Notes: generated by a model not told the origin, from the sequence alone. A DNA stretch of 52,851 bases from Chara braunii (GCA_003427395.1 BFEA01000101.1:1853966-1906816), one strand, 5' to 3'; shown: positions 1 to 12,355, numbered from the stretch's first letter. Translations and numbers: made by a program.

Positions 1-38
<38 letters not shown>

Positions 39-58
39 CTATTTATCTATCTATCTTT
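1..58. repeat. (CTAT)n microsatellite
   Basis: The window opens inside a tetranucleotide CTAT tract that decays into CTCTATTT and CTTTCTC. The left end is cut by the window, so its true length is unknown. No gene is associated with it. Confidence 0.95.
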
Positions 59-283
59 CTCTGTGTCTGGGCTTCTGCAAATGTTCAAGCCTTGAGCAAC
101 GTCACACACATGTGAAGACCACAAGCAACCCGAAGGGTGATGATGGGGACACGAAGCACGAAGGAGATAGTGAAAACAGAGAGGCTTTAGATGAAGACAA
201 CGAAAAACATCAAGGAACGTCAACAACAATGAGGCTAAAACTAGGATGAAGACAACTAGGTACCGTAAGGTAAAAAAAAAATG

Positions 284-613
284 AGAGGCTCTGCCTAGGC
301 CAACCAAGTGCAGGCCTTGTAAAAAAGTTTCTTGTGGCATAGCAGGCAAACAAAATAATACCAGACAAAAGGGACTCGCGGGATCAAAAAAGAAAACAGG
401 CTCGGCCTAGGGCAACCAAGTGCAGGCCTTGGAAAAAAAGGTACCTTTGGTATATCAGGCAAACAAAACGGAACCAGAGGCACAATAGGCCGAAATATGG
501 CAAAAAAAATGGAAGGTCAAAATGGGGAGGAACCGTAGTGGCACCGGACCTCAACTAGAGAGAGAACCGGATGTACAGGGCGCGTGTGGGGGGGGGGGGG
601 GGGGGGGGGGGGG

Positions 614-648
<35 letters not shown>

Positions 649-895
649 GGGAAAAAAAAAAAAAAAAAAAAAAAAAAACTCACATGCTAAGACTGAGAAA
701 AGGGACTTGCGGGAAAAAAAAAAAGAGGCTCGGCCTAGGTGAAGTAAGCGCAGGCCTTGGAAAAAAAGAAGCACATGCCTCCGACACTAAAACTGAGAAA
801 ACGGACTTGCAGGGAAAAAAAAAAAAAGGCTCAGCCTAGGCCAAGCAAACGCAGGCCTTGGAAAAAAGGAACATGTGCTATGGCAGACAAACAAA
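284..895. repeat. Dispersed/tandem A-rich repeat family, four copies
   Basis: Four related units begin near 284, 397, 725 and 827. Each starts with a variant of GGCTCGGCCTAGG, continues with an AAGTGCAGGCCTTGG-like segment and then an A-run. Copies 1, 2 and 4 continue into a CAGACAAACAAAA-like segment. Spacing is about 113, 328 and 102 bp, so the array is partly tandem and is interrupted by the homopolymer block at 586-680. The frames across this interval give only low-complexity peptides. The family identity is unknown. Confidence 0.75.
586..680. repeat. Compound homopolymer: (G)n(GA)n(G)n(A)n
   Basis: A G-run of roughly 28 bases is followed by a (GA)n tract, a second G-run and an A-run of about 28 bases. 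The G-runs could form G-quadruplexes. The exact lengths are likely affected by sequencing and assembly error. Confidence 0.95.
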
Positions 896-1089
896 ACTGG
901 GCAATGGCGCCATAGGCCGAAACACCAACAAAAAACGGAAGGCCACAATGGAGAGACACCCTACCTACACCGGACCTGAAAAAAGAAAAAAAGGTGCAGC
1001 TTGTATACGACGGATCGTGGGCGGAAGGCAGGGGTCAAAAATCGAATTATGGGGGGGTTCAGGGCTCGACAAAAAAAAAAAAAAGTGTT

Positions 1090-1815
1090 AGACAAAAGAA
1101 ACTGACGAAAAATTCGTGCGGGAGAAGAAAAAAATGAAGTCTCGATGTGACCACAATATCATTGCTCTATTTTCTTATTTTGGGTCTTGGACCACGATCC
1201 TCAGAAATGTGTTGGAGAATTATAAAATCCAAATTGTAGGAATTCCATCTCACGGTCCTCGCAAATACGCTCGCAGTAATTGGAACCGTTGTTGAAGGGA
1301 TGCATTCTCATCACATGACAAGAATGATGATTTGGAAATGAGATCCCCAGACTAACATAACCCGTCTTCATCGCGTCCAATGAATGTCGAACGCTTCAAC
1401 CTTTTTTTTTTTTTTTTTTTTCATGTAGGCCCCCTTTTTTTTCGGGTCACTCAATGTCGAAACATTAGTTTATGTCGCCCTACACGTCCACAACAATGAA
1501 TGTCGCGAAAAACATCAAGGTTCACTACTGCGAGTCACCCTACCACCAAAGGGCGTCGTTTGCAACGACATTTCCACGCACTTGTAAACTCTCTTGCGGG
1601 GAACTTCTTCAAAACGTTTTGACTGCTACACGTGTTGGAAACATATTGGGAACATGTTGAAAATATGTTCATCACATGTTGAAAACATATCGGCCGCATG
1701 TTGGCAAACGGCTGGAAACATGCAACTGACTCGTCTAAACAATTGTCCGCACCATTTCACCCTCTTCATACGTTGGTTCCAACTTGTGTGTAAGTTGAAA
1801 CCATGATGAAAATTT
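1090..1815. other. Unassigned stretch with short ACATGTTG-type repeats
   Basis: No gene is recognised here. Poly-T runs occur near 1401-1421 and 1435-1441. Between about 1629 and 1725 an interrupted motif of the form GAAACATAT/ACATGTTG recurs several times at roughly 20-25 bp spacing, producing small AACATGTT palindromes. It lies directly upstream of the retrotransposon remnant and could be internal retrotransposon sequence, but no conserved protein frame was seen. Confidence 0.5.
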
Positions 1816-2620
1816 GCCATAATTTTTCTGTTGGTCATTATGTTGTCTTGATCATCGCCGATCGCTTCAAGAAGCGGACACGATTCATCTCGTGTCGCTA
1901 TCGCATGAGGTCGCCGACATCGTCTTCGACCAAGTCGTAAGAGATCACGACTTACCTCAGAGCATCATCTCCGACCGTGACCCATGCTTTACCAGCACAT
2001 TTCTGGCGACGCCTACACGAGGTGTACGAATCCCAGCTTCGCTTCTCGTCGTCTTACCACCCTCAGACGGATGGTCAGACTGAGGTCACCAATAAAACTC
2101 TTGGTAATATCCTCCGAAAGTTTGTTAGGGATGACCAGCAATGAGACTTACACTTAGCCCACTCGGAGATTGGGTACAACCACACTGTTTTGCCAGCCAC
2201 GAGGATGTCGCCATTCTATTGCGACCTCGGCTACCACCCTCGCCTACCTGCGGACTTTCTACGACCATGACGGTTGTGCCCAGACACTCGTTGTCCTGCG
2301 CTTGACGACTGGATCGCCCACATGGCGGTGATTATGAAGCGTGCACACGAGAGTCTAGCCGACTCCCAGACTCGCATGTTCGCACGAGCAAACCGGTCAC
2401 GAATGGATCACTCATTCAAAGTCGGTGACGAAGTGCTCATCGACGCACACAACTTGCAGCTCGAAGCGGATACGCTTTGCAAGTTCAGGCGTCATTTCTT
2501 CGGTCCATGCCGCATCCTTCAGGCCGTCGGTACTGATACTGTCTCCAGTCCGGTCAGCTTCCGTGTGAAACTAACTGATTACCTTCGACAGGTTCATGTA
2601 CACGATGTTTAACACGTCTC
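1816..2620 (+). pseudogene. Ty3/gypsy retrotransposon integrase remnant
   Basis: This is a decayed integrase of a Ty3/gypsy LTR element, the enzyme that joins element cDNA to the host chromosome. Reading across frame changes shows the core in order: IADRF (first catalytic Asp region, near 1850), SDRDP (second Asp, near 1968), then YHPQTDGQTE followed by a TN (Glu, near 2055-2090). A GYNHT and SPF..LGYHPRLP segment follows (2170-2250), then a C-terminal GPCRI region and a KL..YLRQVHVHDVFN segment (2500-2615). At least one frameshift near 2010 and several in-frame stops make it non-functional. The chromodomain piece continues immediately downstream. RT, RNase H and gag were not seen, so only the 3' part of pol remains. 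The family assignment is firm; the copy is clearly dead. Confidence 0.88.
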
Positions 2621-2635
2621 CTTGTTGTGTCCTTA

Positions 2636-3050
2636 CCGCAGACCGTACGAGCGCTTCGTCGGACGTCCTTATGAGCGCCGTCCACCTATCATGGCGGACG
2701 GTCACGAGGAGTTCGTTGTTTCCGACATCGTATCTCGTCGAGTTACTGATGATACCCCTCTACTCATCGAGTACCTTGTGCGCTAGAAGGGCTATCCTGA
2801 TGAGGAGGCTACTTGGGAGCCCCTCGAGCACTTGCAGCACCCCCGGGTGTTGGTGCATGCATATGACCGTGCTCGTCATACTGAGACATCTGCCCCTATT
2901 CAGCCGACTGACCCTTTTCCTCCTCCTCCGGCTGAGGAGATCGCTGAGGACGAGCCCACTCCCTCTGAGGCCGTTTTTCAGCAGCAGACGGACACCTCCT
3001 CGTGTTCACTGCACACTCATCGACGACCTCGGCGCTTCGACGACTGATAC
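2636..3050 (+). pseudogene. Chromodomain of a Ty3/gypsy chromovirus (remnant)
   Basis: The segment continues the integrase C-terminus. It encodes a chromodomain-like stretch: a YERFVGRPYERRPP lead-in, EEFVVSDIVSRRV, then LIEYLVR, a stop, KGYPDEEATWEPLEHL, followed by a Pro/Glu-rich tail (to about 2990). The WEPLEHL motif and the preceding YLV.(W)KGY are the usual chromodomain signature of chromovirus integrases, which direct insertion by reading histone marks. The in-frame stop lies where the conserved Trp would be. This places the element in the chromovirus branch. No LTR boundary or polypurine tract could be defined downstream. Confidence 0.85.
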
Positions 3051-5690
3051 TCTGATCACCCACTTCTCCTTAGTGACTCACACCTTCAGGTACTCCATCA
3101 TCAACTTCTTCAGGATGTCAGCGTTTTGCGGTTCTGCTTCGACATCAACTCGACCCCTACTTCATCAACGTCATCAACCACTTCGACGACTTCAGTCACC
3201 TTCTCTACTTCAACCATCTTATCGGTTTCAGCTACTTTGGACGTGACTACTTCACGCCACCACCCTACCCTGTACATTCCCTTGCCTCTGTCGCACGATG
3301 GTTCTCACTTAGTTGGGTCTCTTTGAGTTGGGCTCTCCCTTGGTATCGCATAGGCATTGGTACCGTAGCGTTATCTTGGCTTCCGTGCGCCCAGATTCAG
3401 CTCCCCCCTCCCCCAGTCGGTGAGTTGTGTGCATGTTTCCCTCACCCACTGCCCTCATCACCCTAGTGTCGGTTCTTGCATGCCTTCAGTTAGGCATATC
3501 TCCACCCTATTTCAAGTTTCTCTTTTCATGGTCGACCCTGCATGGTGTTACCCTTTTGTCGAGCATTACCCGCCCTGATGGCATGTCTGTTAGGGTCATT
3601 GGTTTTGTTTCGCTACCACTCTCTTACCTTGAGCCAAATGATCTATCCAACCTTCATGTGTGACTACTCTTAGGAGTTTCGATTCTTAGGCTGCATTCAT
3701 CCCCTCTGAAACCATCCCACTCTTAGTGGTTCAGCGACATGACTTTATCTTGTGACATATTGCTCTTTTTCCTTTAGGCACCGAGGTTATTGCCTCCAGA
3801 ACTTTAGAATTGTATCATGCTGCATTTCAATTTTGGTTGTTAGTTAGGTTGTGTATATTGAACATTTGCTTTCCATTCGACATTTTGTAGCTTAGGCTGC
3901 ATCGCATGGACTCCGCATAGAGCTTGCACCGCATCCTAAATTTCTCAACTTTCTTTATTGCAGAGTTTCGCTGCTTTAAAAATAAAAATTCCCACGAGAA
4001 ATGAAAGTTGAAAAAAAATTCCATTAAGAAAAAATCCTTCATATTTATAAATTATCATTCCAATATTCGTCCAATCCTAAAATTTTCGGTTTTATTTGAT
4101 AAGTTCTTGTCTACATATTAGTTTTCCCTCTCAAGTACACTTATTTGTTCAAGATGGAATGAAAGTCTGGACGAGTTTATAAAATCTTTTAATTAAATTT
4201 TTATTCTACTTCAACAAATATCTTCTAATTTATATTGGATTAACCTATTTGTCACTGAAAATCCTTACTTAGAATGACATTCCAATTAAAATATTTCATG
4301 AATTCATCCTGACTTTCATTCCATCTCTAGCATGCAGTCCAAATAAAAAAGGATACCCTATTCTTGGAATAAAAGTTTGCAAGTAAGATGAAAATTTTTA
4401 AAATTGGAATGACATTTTTGAAGATGGAATAAAAATTTGAAATTTAGATTGTAATTTTACTATAGAGTGACTATTTAATTCTAGAAAAATTTTCCGTTGT
4501 TTGCGGATAGCGTGTTTATGGCTCTTGCGATCCATTACAAGTCTGAGGATCGTACAGCGGACCTCTATCTGCCCTGACCCACAACCAAGGTCTTTTCGGT
4601 TGTTTGTTTGTTCGTCATGTGGGACTAGGTCGTGGCCTGACCCCACAGGCCGTGTACTATTTTAGTTCAGTCAAGTCCTGCCCGGTACCACTGTCGGTAC
4701 CAGGTCACTCCAGTCCAGCCCAGTCAGTCCGTTGGGGATATACCGCAGCTACAGTCTGTATTTCGCCATTCTTCACTTTTGCATATCTTGGAATACGTGC
4801 GTGTTGAGTCTGCGTCAGAGTTGCGTTATCCTTCCATCTCCATCTCCATTTCGTCAACCCTCCTTCTCCATCCTGACGGACCGTCATGCTGGCGGGTCTT
4901 GCACACTTGTATGGGAACAGTCTTTCTTCCCCTTTGACAAATGTTTGTGCACATCCATCGTTTCCTACTATGCCCCAACCGAATTCGCTGAACATATTCA
5001 TTAGAAAGTATGTTGGATCTCACAATCGACGGATGAGATTATTATTATAGAAACGGATTCGTTTAAGGCGCAGCAAACGGTACTGTATGTTGTTGATTCG
5101 ACAACTCCGTGTCAATAAAGTCGTGCGTTGTTTGGAACTTTGATCATTGCCGCCAATGCCTCGCAGTGAGTCATTGGGTTATGATCGAAGTTCGATAGTT
5201 GTCGAAAATGCTGTAGAGGTCGGTAGTGGAACGAACCAGATCAACACAATGAATGTGAATGAACTATGTTCTACGTCGGGTATAATTTCAAAAGAAAGGA
5301 AAAGGTAAGGAAGACGAGCGAACTTTTTTGTTAAGCATATGCGTGCATTGAGAGTTGAGCTTAAGAAACATAGGAGGAAAGATGATGTGCGTGCACATAA
5401 ACATTTTGTGTGAGGTATGAGACGAAGTTTGTTCATTATGAATATCTTTCGAGAGATTCTAGCGAGCGTCTCTGCGCAATCGAGGAGTGCATCTTCTCCC
5501 GCAAGACAATCTCGGAGTTTTTCTTATCAGGTGAGACAGTCACATAGTTTGTCATCGCGAGCAAGGCAATCGCAGAATCCATCTGTGAGAAATCAAAATT
5601 CAATGAACAATCGTGAACTTTAAGATTGTGAATCGGATAGTCGTGAGGAAGAAATTAATGATTCGCATGATGTTCCGACTCCTGATCTTA
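3051..5690. other. Gene-free stretch between two transposon remnants
   Basis: No conserved protein frame was found. The first part (to about 3800) is C/T-rich with short open frames and could include the 3' LTR of the upstream chromovirus, but no matching pair of ends is visible. From about 3900 to 4450 the DNA is AT-rich and contains a foldback structure listed separately. From 4600 to 5690 there is mixed-composition sequence. A short Ser/Gln/Arg-rich frame at 5417-5623 may be the degraded N-terminus of the Helitron protein. Confidence 0.6.
4149..4410. repeat. AT-rich foldback (MITE-like) with GGAATGA inverted arms
   Basis: AGATGGAATGAAAGTCTGGA near 4153 is matched in inverted orientation by TCCTGACTTTCATTCCATCT near 4306. 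A second inverted pair is TGACATTCCAATT (near 4275) against AATTGGAATGACA (near 4400). Arms of this kind in an AT-rich 260-bp block resemble a non-autonomous foldback transposon. Target-site duplications were not identified, so the boundaries are approximate. Confidence 0.5.
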
Positions 5691-5699
5691 ATGCACTAT

Positions 5700-6470
5700 C
5701 AACGGCACCCGTGACAACGACGTATGTGGTGGTTGAGAACACCATGGCGATTCTTGGAAATGTTCGCACTGTTGAACCGTTCGGCATTGGTGGTCGAGAT
5801 CCGTGTAAGCATTGTGGTGCTAAATTCTGGGGTCATAAAAAAAAAATAGACAAATTTATGTCGCTGAAAAGGTACAAAACATTGTTCTTTATGGGAATGG
5901 TTTTGTGACGACTCCCCGGAGCATGAGATTTTTTCCCTTTCGACGTCTCAAACTCCCGACGGTCAATTCCTTCGAAACAATGCGAGGATAATTAATAATA
6001 GTTTATCTCTTGCATCCTCGTGGTTGAAGCAACCGAGCGATAGTATACGAGGATTTCAGGGTCAAGTTCAAGCTCAAGGTCCAATACTTCATCGTATCAC
6101 TGCTTGTAGGGAAAGAGAGATGTCCTCAGTTTGTGCAACTATACTTGCACGATCCTCGACGTTTGGACGATGCGATTGATCAAAGGTTAGATTTCCTTAA
6201 CTTACTTTAACGTACATCCGATGCCGAACTTGATCGAGCGAAACACATATTGAGAAGGTTTCACGAATTGCTACAACAATGTAAAAATTCCGTGAACGAC
6301 TTTATGAGGGCTGCTGACCTTCCGTCAGAAGCGTTGAATTGGAGGAAGTTGGTCTTAAATCTGGATGCCATGCCTGATGAGGAACATACAAGGCGTTATA
6401 ACCGTCCTATAGGTCTACATGAGCTGTGTGTTTTGATAGTCGATGAACTCCTTCCTTGTTAGCTCGAGAT
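5700..6470 (+). pseudogene. Helitron RepHel protein, N-terminal (Helitron_like_N) remnant
   Basis: Across two or more frames the translation shows a Cys/His start (DPCKHCGAKFW, 5800-5835), then INNSLSLASSWLKQPS, a G..G..HRITA segment, and near 6250-6460 ILRRFHELLQQC followed by PIGLHELCVLIVDE. This is the usual order of the conserved N-terminal region of plant Helitron replicase/helicase proteins. Several stops and frameshifts are present, for example after 5908 and near 6190-6210. The protein would start rolling-circle transposition if intact. The remnant continues into the Rep segment. Confidence 0.75.
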
Positions 6471-6754
6471 TCGTTTGCGTGCCCCTCTTCTGGTGAGCGG
6501 CAGATGGTTGTGGTTTCGGAATGTTCTCGAGCGCACGACTGTTTAAGGTTTGTTTTACTTTCCCAAAAGGAATTGATAGTTGGTATGTCCGACGTGCCTC
6601 GGAAGTTGGATGCCGTCAGGACTTAGTGTCAAGGAGTACAATGCATTTCACCTTCACGAACGCGATGGTTAAAGGTCTTACATCCTTTATGCAGCATATC
6701 TCTGTCACGAGTTTTGTTGCATGGTGTATGCTAAAGTTGAATCTCTCCGCTTAA

Positions 6755-7820
6755 ATGGGTGAGATTCCACCGAAAAGAATTGCGCTCGAGTATTATCAAG
6801 ATTTACGAGACATTGTACAACAAAATCAACGTGGTGAAGATTTTGGGACAAAAGTGGTTTTACCGTCAACGTTCACTGGGGGGCCCCGATATATAACTGA
6901 AAGATATCACGTGGTGGAGTATGGCAATTGGAGGTGTTTCGGAAAACCAGTTTTTTTCATCACTATGATGTGCAACACTAATTAGTCGAAGATCGAACAA
7001 ACCCTGTTGTCAAATCAATGTCCAAACGATATACTAGATCTTCTCGCGCGAGTGTTCAAAGGTTATCTTTCACAGGTGATTGATGAGATAAAGAACAAAC
7101 GGATCTTTGGTAGGGTGACTGAAATATTGTATGTGGTGGAATTTCGAAAATAGGGTCTACCACACGCACATATATTGGTTATCCTTGTGGATGTTGTTGA
7201 CAATGTGGTGTGTGATAAGATTCCTCCGAAAGAAGAATTGAGAGAATAAGTATCCAAGTTCATGTTACACGAGATTTAAGATGCCGAGAAACACAACGCT
7301 TCGTGTACGGAGAACAAAGAATGCACAAAAGAGTTTTCAAAAGACTTTATTTCAGCAACAACATTCAAAGACGAACAAATATACCCTTCGTATAGGAGAA
7401 GGAAACCAAGTGACAATGGTTTTACTATTGTTCAAAATAGTGTCGTTTACAACAATCGGTGTGTGGTCTCATATAACCTGTACTTGCTAATGAGGTTTAA
7501 TTGTCACTTGAATGTTGAACATTGTGCTAATATCAAGGCGTGCAAGTACGTGTACAAAGGGTGCGATTGTGTTATTGTTTGCGAGCAAGATAATAATGCG
7601 TCCATCAACGAACTCAAATTGTATCAAGATATGCGTGTTGCAGGTGCATGCAAAGCATGCTGACGTCTATTTGAGTTCAACATTGAGAAACAATGACCCG
7701 CGGTCAAAAGATTGTTCGTGCCATTGCATCTCGAAAACATGCAAAAAGTGCAATTCGAACCTGACACTTAGCATGACGTTGTTTCTCATGGGCTCCCGAA
7801 AACAAAATTGACGGCATGGA
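6755..7820 (+). pseudogene. Helitron Rep (HUH nuclease) domain remnant
   Basis: Near 6858-6960 the frame reads LPSTFTGGPRYITERYH followed by F.KPVFFITMMCN, the first conserved block of the Helitron Rep domain. Near 7130-7180 it reads VVEFRK, a stop, then GLPHAHILV, which contains the two-histidine HUH motif that binds the catalytic metal. At about 7440-7630 it continues with NRCVVSYNLYLLMRFNCH and a YVYKGCD block, then KLYQDMR. The catalytic Tyr region cannot be assigned with certainty. Stops after 6983, near 7153 and near 7248 show decay. In an active element this domain nicks and rejoins DNA at the Helitron ends. Confidence 0.85.
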
Positions 7821-7979
7821 TGAAACACAATTGAATGAACGTGTTCCTAAAGAGGAACTTCCTCTGTACGCAGAAATTGTTAACACTCATGTGTGAGACA
7901 ACAAATATAAAACGTGGAATCGAAAAAAACGTGATCTTCACGGTGGTCCTTTGAAAAGATATCTCGGTTGCATCATGTA

Positions 7980-9910
7980 AGGATCACGGAAGGGGAACGA
8001 TTTTATCCGCGCGTGTTACTAAACCATGAATATTTTCATGGGGTGCGCTCTTTTGCTACAATTTGTAAAGTGGACGGAGTCGAATACTATGATTTTCGAT
8101 CCGTGTGTCTTCGATTGAGCTTTTTGCAAACAGACAATGCATAAGATCAATGCACATTTGTGGAGCAGTACTTGTCTGAAGAAGTTCGTAAAATATTTGT
8201 TATGCTTCTCGTATTTGGTCCACTGAACATCCGGTTTGTTTCTTTGAACGACATTGGGATAAGATGTGTGATGATTTTCAGTATCGCGCAGACAATGAAA
8301 TTGTTCCGTCGAACATTTTGTAATCGTTAGTGTTATTCGATCTTTGACTGTATTTTGCAAAAGTCTGAAAAAAACATCCGTCATTTGGGCATTTATTATT
8401 CAACACTCGACGGAGAAACAATTGTTGAGAACATAACCAAACATTACGATAACACAATTGTATCCTTGATTCTAAATGACGAGTTGTCGTATGATCCGAT
8501 TCAAATGCAACTTATATATAACTTTAATTTTCGATGTCCTCCTCCACGTCAACAAATGTTGGTGGAAAAAGTCATTCGGGTTGTGCAAGAGAAAAAATTG
8601 TTTCGTGTTTTTGTTGATGAACCGACTAGAACAGGAAATACCTTTTGCATTTAAACAATTTTGGCGGGCATCAGGTCTCGTTTTGTCATTGCACTAGCCG
8701 TCACGTCCAGTAACATAATGGCGACTCTTTTAACGGGGATTCGAACATTCCACTCACGATTTCACGCACTTTTGAAACCTGATAACACGCGTCCCTTCTC
8801 AATTCCGAAACAAAGTGATCTTTCAGAGTTTATCCGTCATGCCGACTTGATTGTTTGGGACGAGGCTTCGATGAGTAACAAGTTTCACTTGAAAGTTCTT
8901 GGCATTACGCTTCGGGACCTCTGTAACAATGACGAGCCGTTTGGTGGAAAAATTTCACTTCTTACTGGGGATTCTGGACAGGTTTCGCCCATTGTGAAAC
9001 ACGGATCGTGAGCGTAGTAAATTGATGCGTCAATGAAAATGTCTCATTTGTGAAAATTTGTTGAGGTTCATGAACTGACCGAATATATTCGAATCTTAAG
9101 CTTAGGGAATGATGAAATGACACGAATGTATGTCCATTTTTTTAAGCGTATAGGGAATGGTGATCATCCTCTTGTTGTTCCTAATGAACCTCCTGCGGTC
9201 AGATTACCACGTGAGATTTGTACCGATAAATCGATTAATGAGTTGATTTTATGGACGTTTGACGATGTGTCCAACCATGGAGGATTTATCAACTCGATTA
9301 ATTCTATGCTCTACAAATGACGATGCACGTTCTGTTAACAATCGTGTTCTTAACGACTTCCCTTGAGAGGTGAGTGAGCTTTTTAGCGTTGATTATCATG
9401 ATTCGGATGATACCGTTATCGGTATTAAGTGAGAGTTCTTAAACTCTCTCGACGAATCGGGTTTTCCACCTCATAAGCTACGCTTAAAAATTGGTGCGTT
9501 TATGATGCTTTTGCAAAATTTGTCACCGAAACAAGGACTTTGCAACAGTACAAGGATGATTCTGGAGAAGATCGTTAATGATGATTTGTTGGAAGTGACA
9601 ATAATACGCCCGGGTAAACAACATTGATCCCTAAGATTGATCTGACAAGCGATGGTGAAACCACCGGGTTCAAATGGTTTGGAAGGCAATTTTCAGTCCG
9701 TCTTGCTTTTGTTGTAATGATTAAGAAGTCGCAAGTACAAACCGTGTCGCGTGCGGGGGTGTTACTACACAAACCGATTTTTGCGCATGACTAACTATAT
9801 GTTGCCTTGTCACGTGTTAGCCATCCCAACAACATCCATGTTGCATTGCCTGATAAGAATTTTTTGACGAATAATATTGTGTATTATGGACTTTTGGGAT
9901 GAGTTGTTGT
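7980..9910 (+). pseudogene. Helitron PIF1-like helicase domain remnant
   Basis: The C-terminal part of the same Helitron protein. A linker with ERFYPRVLLNHEYFHGVRSF lies near 7999-8058. The Walker A region near 8610-8645 reads VDEPTRTGNTF where the family has DGPGGTGKTF, so the key Gly and Lys residues are changed. Motif Ia is IALAVTSSNIMATLL (near 8690), then SKQSDL is seen as PKQSDL, and Walker B is LIVWDEASM (near 8850). LLTGDSGQVSPIV follows near 8965. Later blocks are GNGDHPLV (9155), IGAFMMLLQNLSPKQGLCN (9492-9545) and a broken C-terminal stretch to about 9905. Many stops and frameshifts separate these blocks. No Helitron 3' hairpin plus CTRR end was identified with confidence. Confidence 0.88.
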
Positions 9911-9975
9911 TTTTTTTCCGATCCTTGGAATTATAATTAATTTCGTCATATTCTTTCTTCGCAGGCAGCTCCCGA

Positions 9976-11495
9976 ATGCGTCAGAGCTATGACACTGTTG
10001 CTAAGAGGAAAGCAGTGAGAACCAGCAATATCAGGCAACATGATCTGAATGTTAAGTCAAAAACTGGAACTGGACATTCGGAGAGGTCGAAAAAAATTGG
10101 AAATGATGAGAGATCCGTAAATCTTGGAAGGGAAAATTCTCGCGGTGATCATGTTGTCTTTGGTGAAGTTGAACATGCATGTTCGCAAGGGAATACCCTT
10201 GTTGATGCTGAGGATATGGTTGTGCAAGGGGGTGGTGACGTTTGTCGGGCTGATGGGGATGGTTCGCGTTGAGGTCTATCGGGTAGGCCTGTTAACCTTA
10301 CACTTCTCAATGATGAGGATGATAATGTTACGGGCGATTCGAAAGAAGGTTGTGTTGAATCTACATTCAAGAGAAAAGAAAAGTCGTCATACGAAAACTT
10401 ATCTTTCGGATTCCACTGAAGTGTTGGAGGTTACCTAAGTTGATAATTGCGTGGGACGGCAACCTGCTGTTAATGAAACGGGAACTCATATTATGAGAGA
10501 GTTGTGTGCGCTCCCTTATGATGCACTTGCATCTCTTCCGTTTTGTGCACAACTCGTTGGACGTGCACGTGGTCGTGATTTGTGTTCGCAATCTCAACGC
10601 AGTGGACGGGAAAAAAATATTTTCGTCACATCGCAACCACAACATCCTTCCGAGATTATTGTGGTGCCCTATGATAACGATGCTCCCACAATCCGCAATT
10701 TGAATCCACTCGTTTACCTTGCTAGATGGTTTGACGATGCGAAGAGGGTTGACATGCAAAATGTCTTGACTGAGGTGTTTTTTTTAAATATTTGTCAAAA
10801 GTGCCAAAGTCGCAAAAGATGAACGAATGTGGGAAAACTTCCTTGACTGGAACAAAAACAAACTCACTGATATGCGGTTGGAACGATGATCCCTCTTCCT
10901 TCAGACTTGTTTAATGTTTCGGATTTTGAGACTTCTTCCATGTTGCAAAAACTTTTGAATGATGAGTATGTTGCTCTCTCTAATGAGGAGATTACTAGGA
11001 TAACAACTCATTTGCCACATTGTCCGACCGAAGGGACAATTCCTCAGACATTTCACAGATATTCACGGATATAGAACCTTCTCAAAAGGATTCCTCTCGT
11101 GGCTGCTTCTTCCGCTCCTCATTTCACTCCGGTTTAAGGAGCATCTCCTCCAAATTTTCAACGTCTTGCAGATTTTGCTCCACCATTCAATATGTCAACG
11201 GCGATTGTCACTACCTCTGTTATTGTTTCTGCTTTGTCGTCAACTATGGCTACTCCGTCTCCTGTCAGTTGTGTTGTGCCCGCTCTTGCGCCGTCAAGAG
11301 ACCATGTGGATGTTCATACAAGACTCTTGGGACAACGAAGTTCTTCTAATTTTAATACTGCCATATATAACTCTCTTGGATCTATTGGTCTAAAAAAGAC
11401 ACTTGCATACCCGTCTTATCTTGACAATTCTCACAGGATTCAAGATATTGTGGAAGCAGCAGAGGAATTGAATACGAGCATGAACGCGTAGAGGT
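9976..11495 (+). other. Unrecognised open stretches downstream of the Helitron
   Basis: Successive plus-strand frames (9976-10272, 10451-10822, 10886-11074 and 11192-11491) have moderately normal codon use and no low-complexity bias. They are rich in Asp, Ser and Lys, with no domain I recognise. One block reads RELCALPYDALASLPFC. Frame changes and stops between blocks suggest a decayed gene or captured Helitron cargo. It may equally be a second element-encoded protein. No function is proposed. Confidence 0.35.
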
Positions 11496-11800
11496 GTGTG
11501 GATGTTGTAATTCCTCTCGATTACAATCGACAACGACCAGGTCGATTCGAAACTTTCGAGGAGTATCATCGCAAAGTGTTACAATGAGTTTCTGTTCGTG
11601 TGTTGCTGCAAGAGTATCGTTCCAACGAAAGAAGTTAGTTTTATAACAGATATAGGATGAGCGAAATGTTGATTGGGCGATTGTCCTGACCTTGCCTAAA
11701 AGACAAATTTTTAGATGGTCGTCTTTAGTTTCAGTGATGTAATTGCCCTTACAAAAGATATGGCAAGAGAAAAACAAATGAATGGGGGGGGACATAGATA

Positions 11801-11801
<1 letters not shown>

Positions 11802-11882
<81 letters not shown>

Positions 11883-11925
11883 AAAAGAGAGAGAGAGAGA
11901 AGGGGAAGGAGAGAGAGAGAGAGAC
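11802..11925. repeat. (GA)n microsatellite
   Basis: An almost uninterrupted GA tract of about 75 bp is followed by an impure GA-rich tail. The Ser/Leu and Arg/Glu frames over it are shadows of the repeat and not genes. Confidence 0.95.
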
Positions 11926-12110
11926 GACTTAAATAATTTTGACATAATATTATTCGTTTTTTTAAGTCAATATTGATTCCACTACGCAATAATTGTGCCT
12001 TGATCATACTACGGCCACTTGGTTACTTTAATGAAACGAAAAATCTTCATGTGAAACTTTTTTTCTTTGCATACCCGTGTTCATTTTTTTTTTAATTTAT
12101 TATTCTGTTG

Positions 12111-12214
12111 CTTTTTTTTTTTTTTTTTTTTTTTTCTTATCTATCTATCTATCTATCTATCTATCTCTATTTTTTATTTTTTCTCTCTCTTTGTCTATCT
12201 CTGTCTCTCTTCGC

Positions 12215-12283
<69 letters not shown>

Positions 12284-12308
12284 ATATATATATATCGTCA
12301 AATAGAAC

Positions 12309-12355
<47 letters not shown>
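12111..12355. repeat. Compound simple repeats: T-run, (CTAT)n, (CT)n, (TA)n
   Basis: A poly-T run (12111-12135), a CTAT tract (12140-12166), a (CT)n tract (12220-12279) and two (TA)n tracts (12281-12295 and 12313-12353). The last TA tract abuts the left end of the hAT-like element. Confidence 0.95.

Noticed and set aside
1816-3050. Active LTR retrotransposon
   Set aside because: Frameshift, several stops, missing RT/RNase H/gag and no paired LTRs.
11382-11945. Minus-strand frame of 187 residues
   Set aside because: Half is the (GA)n tract read as Ser-Leu; the rest resembles no domain.
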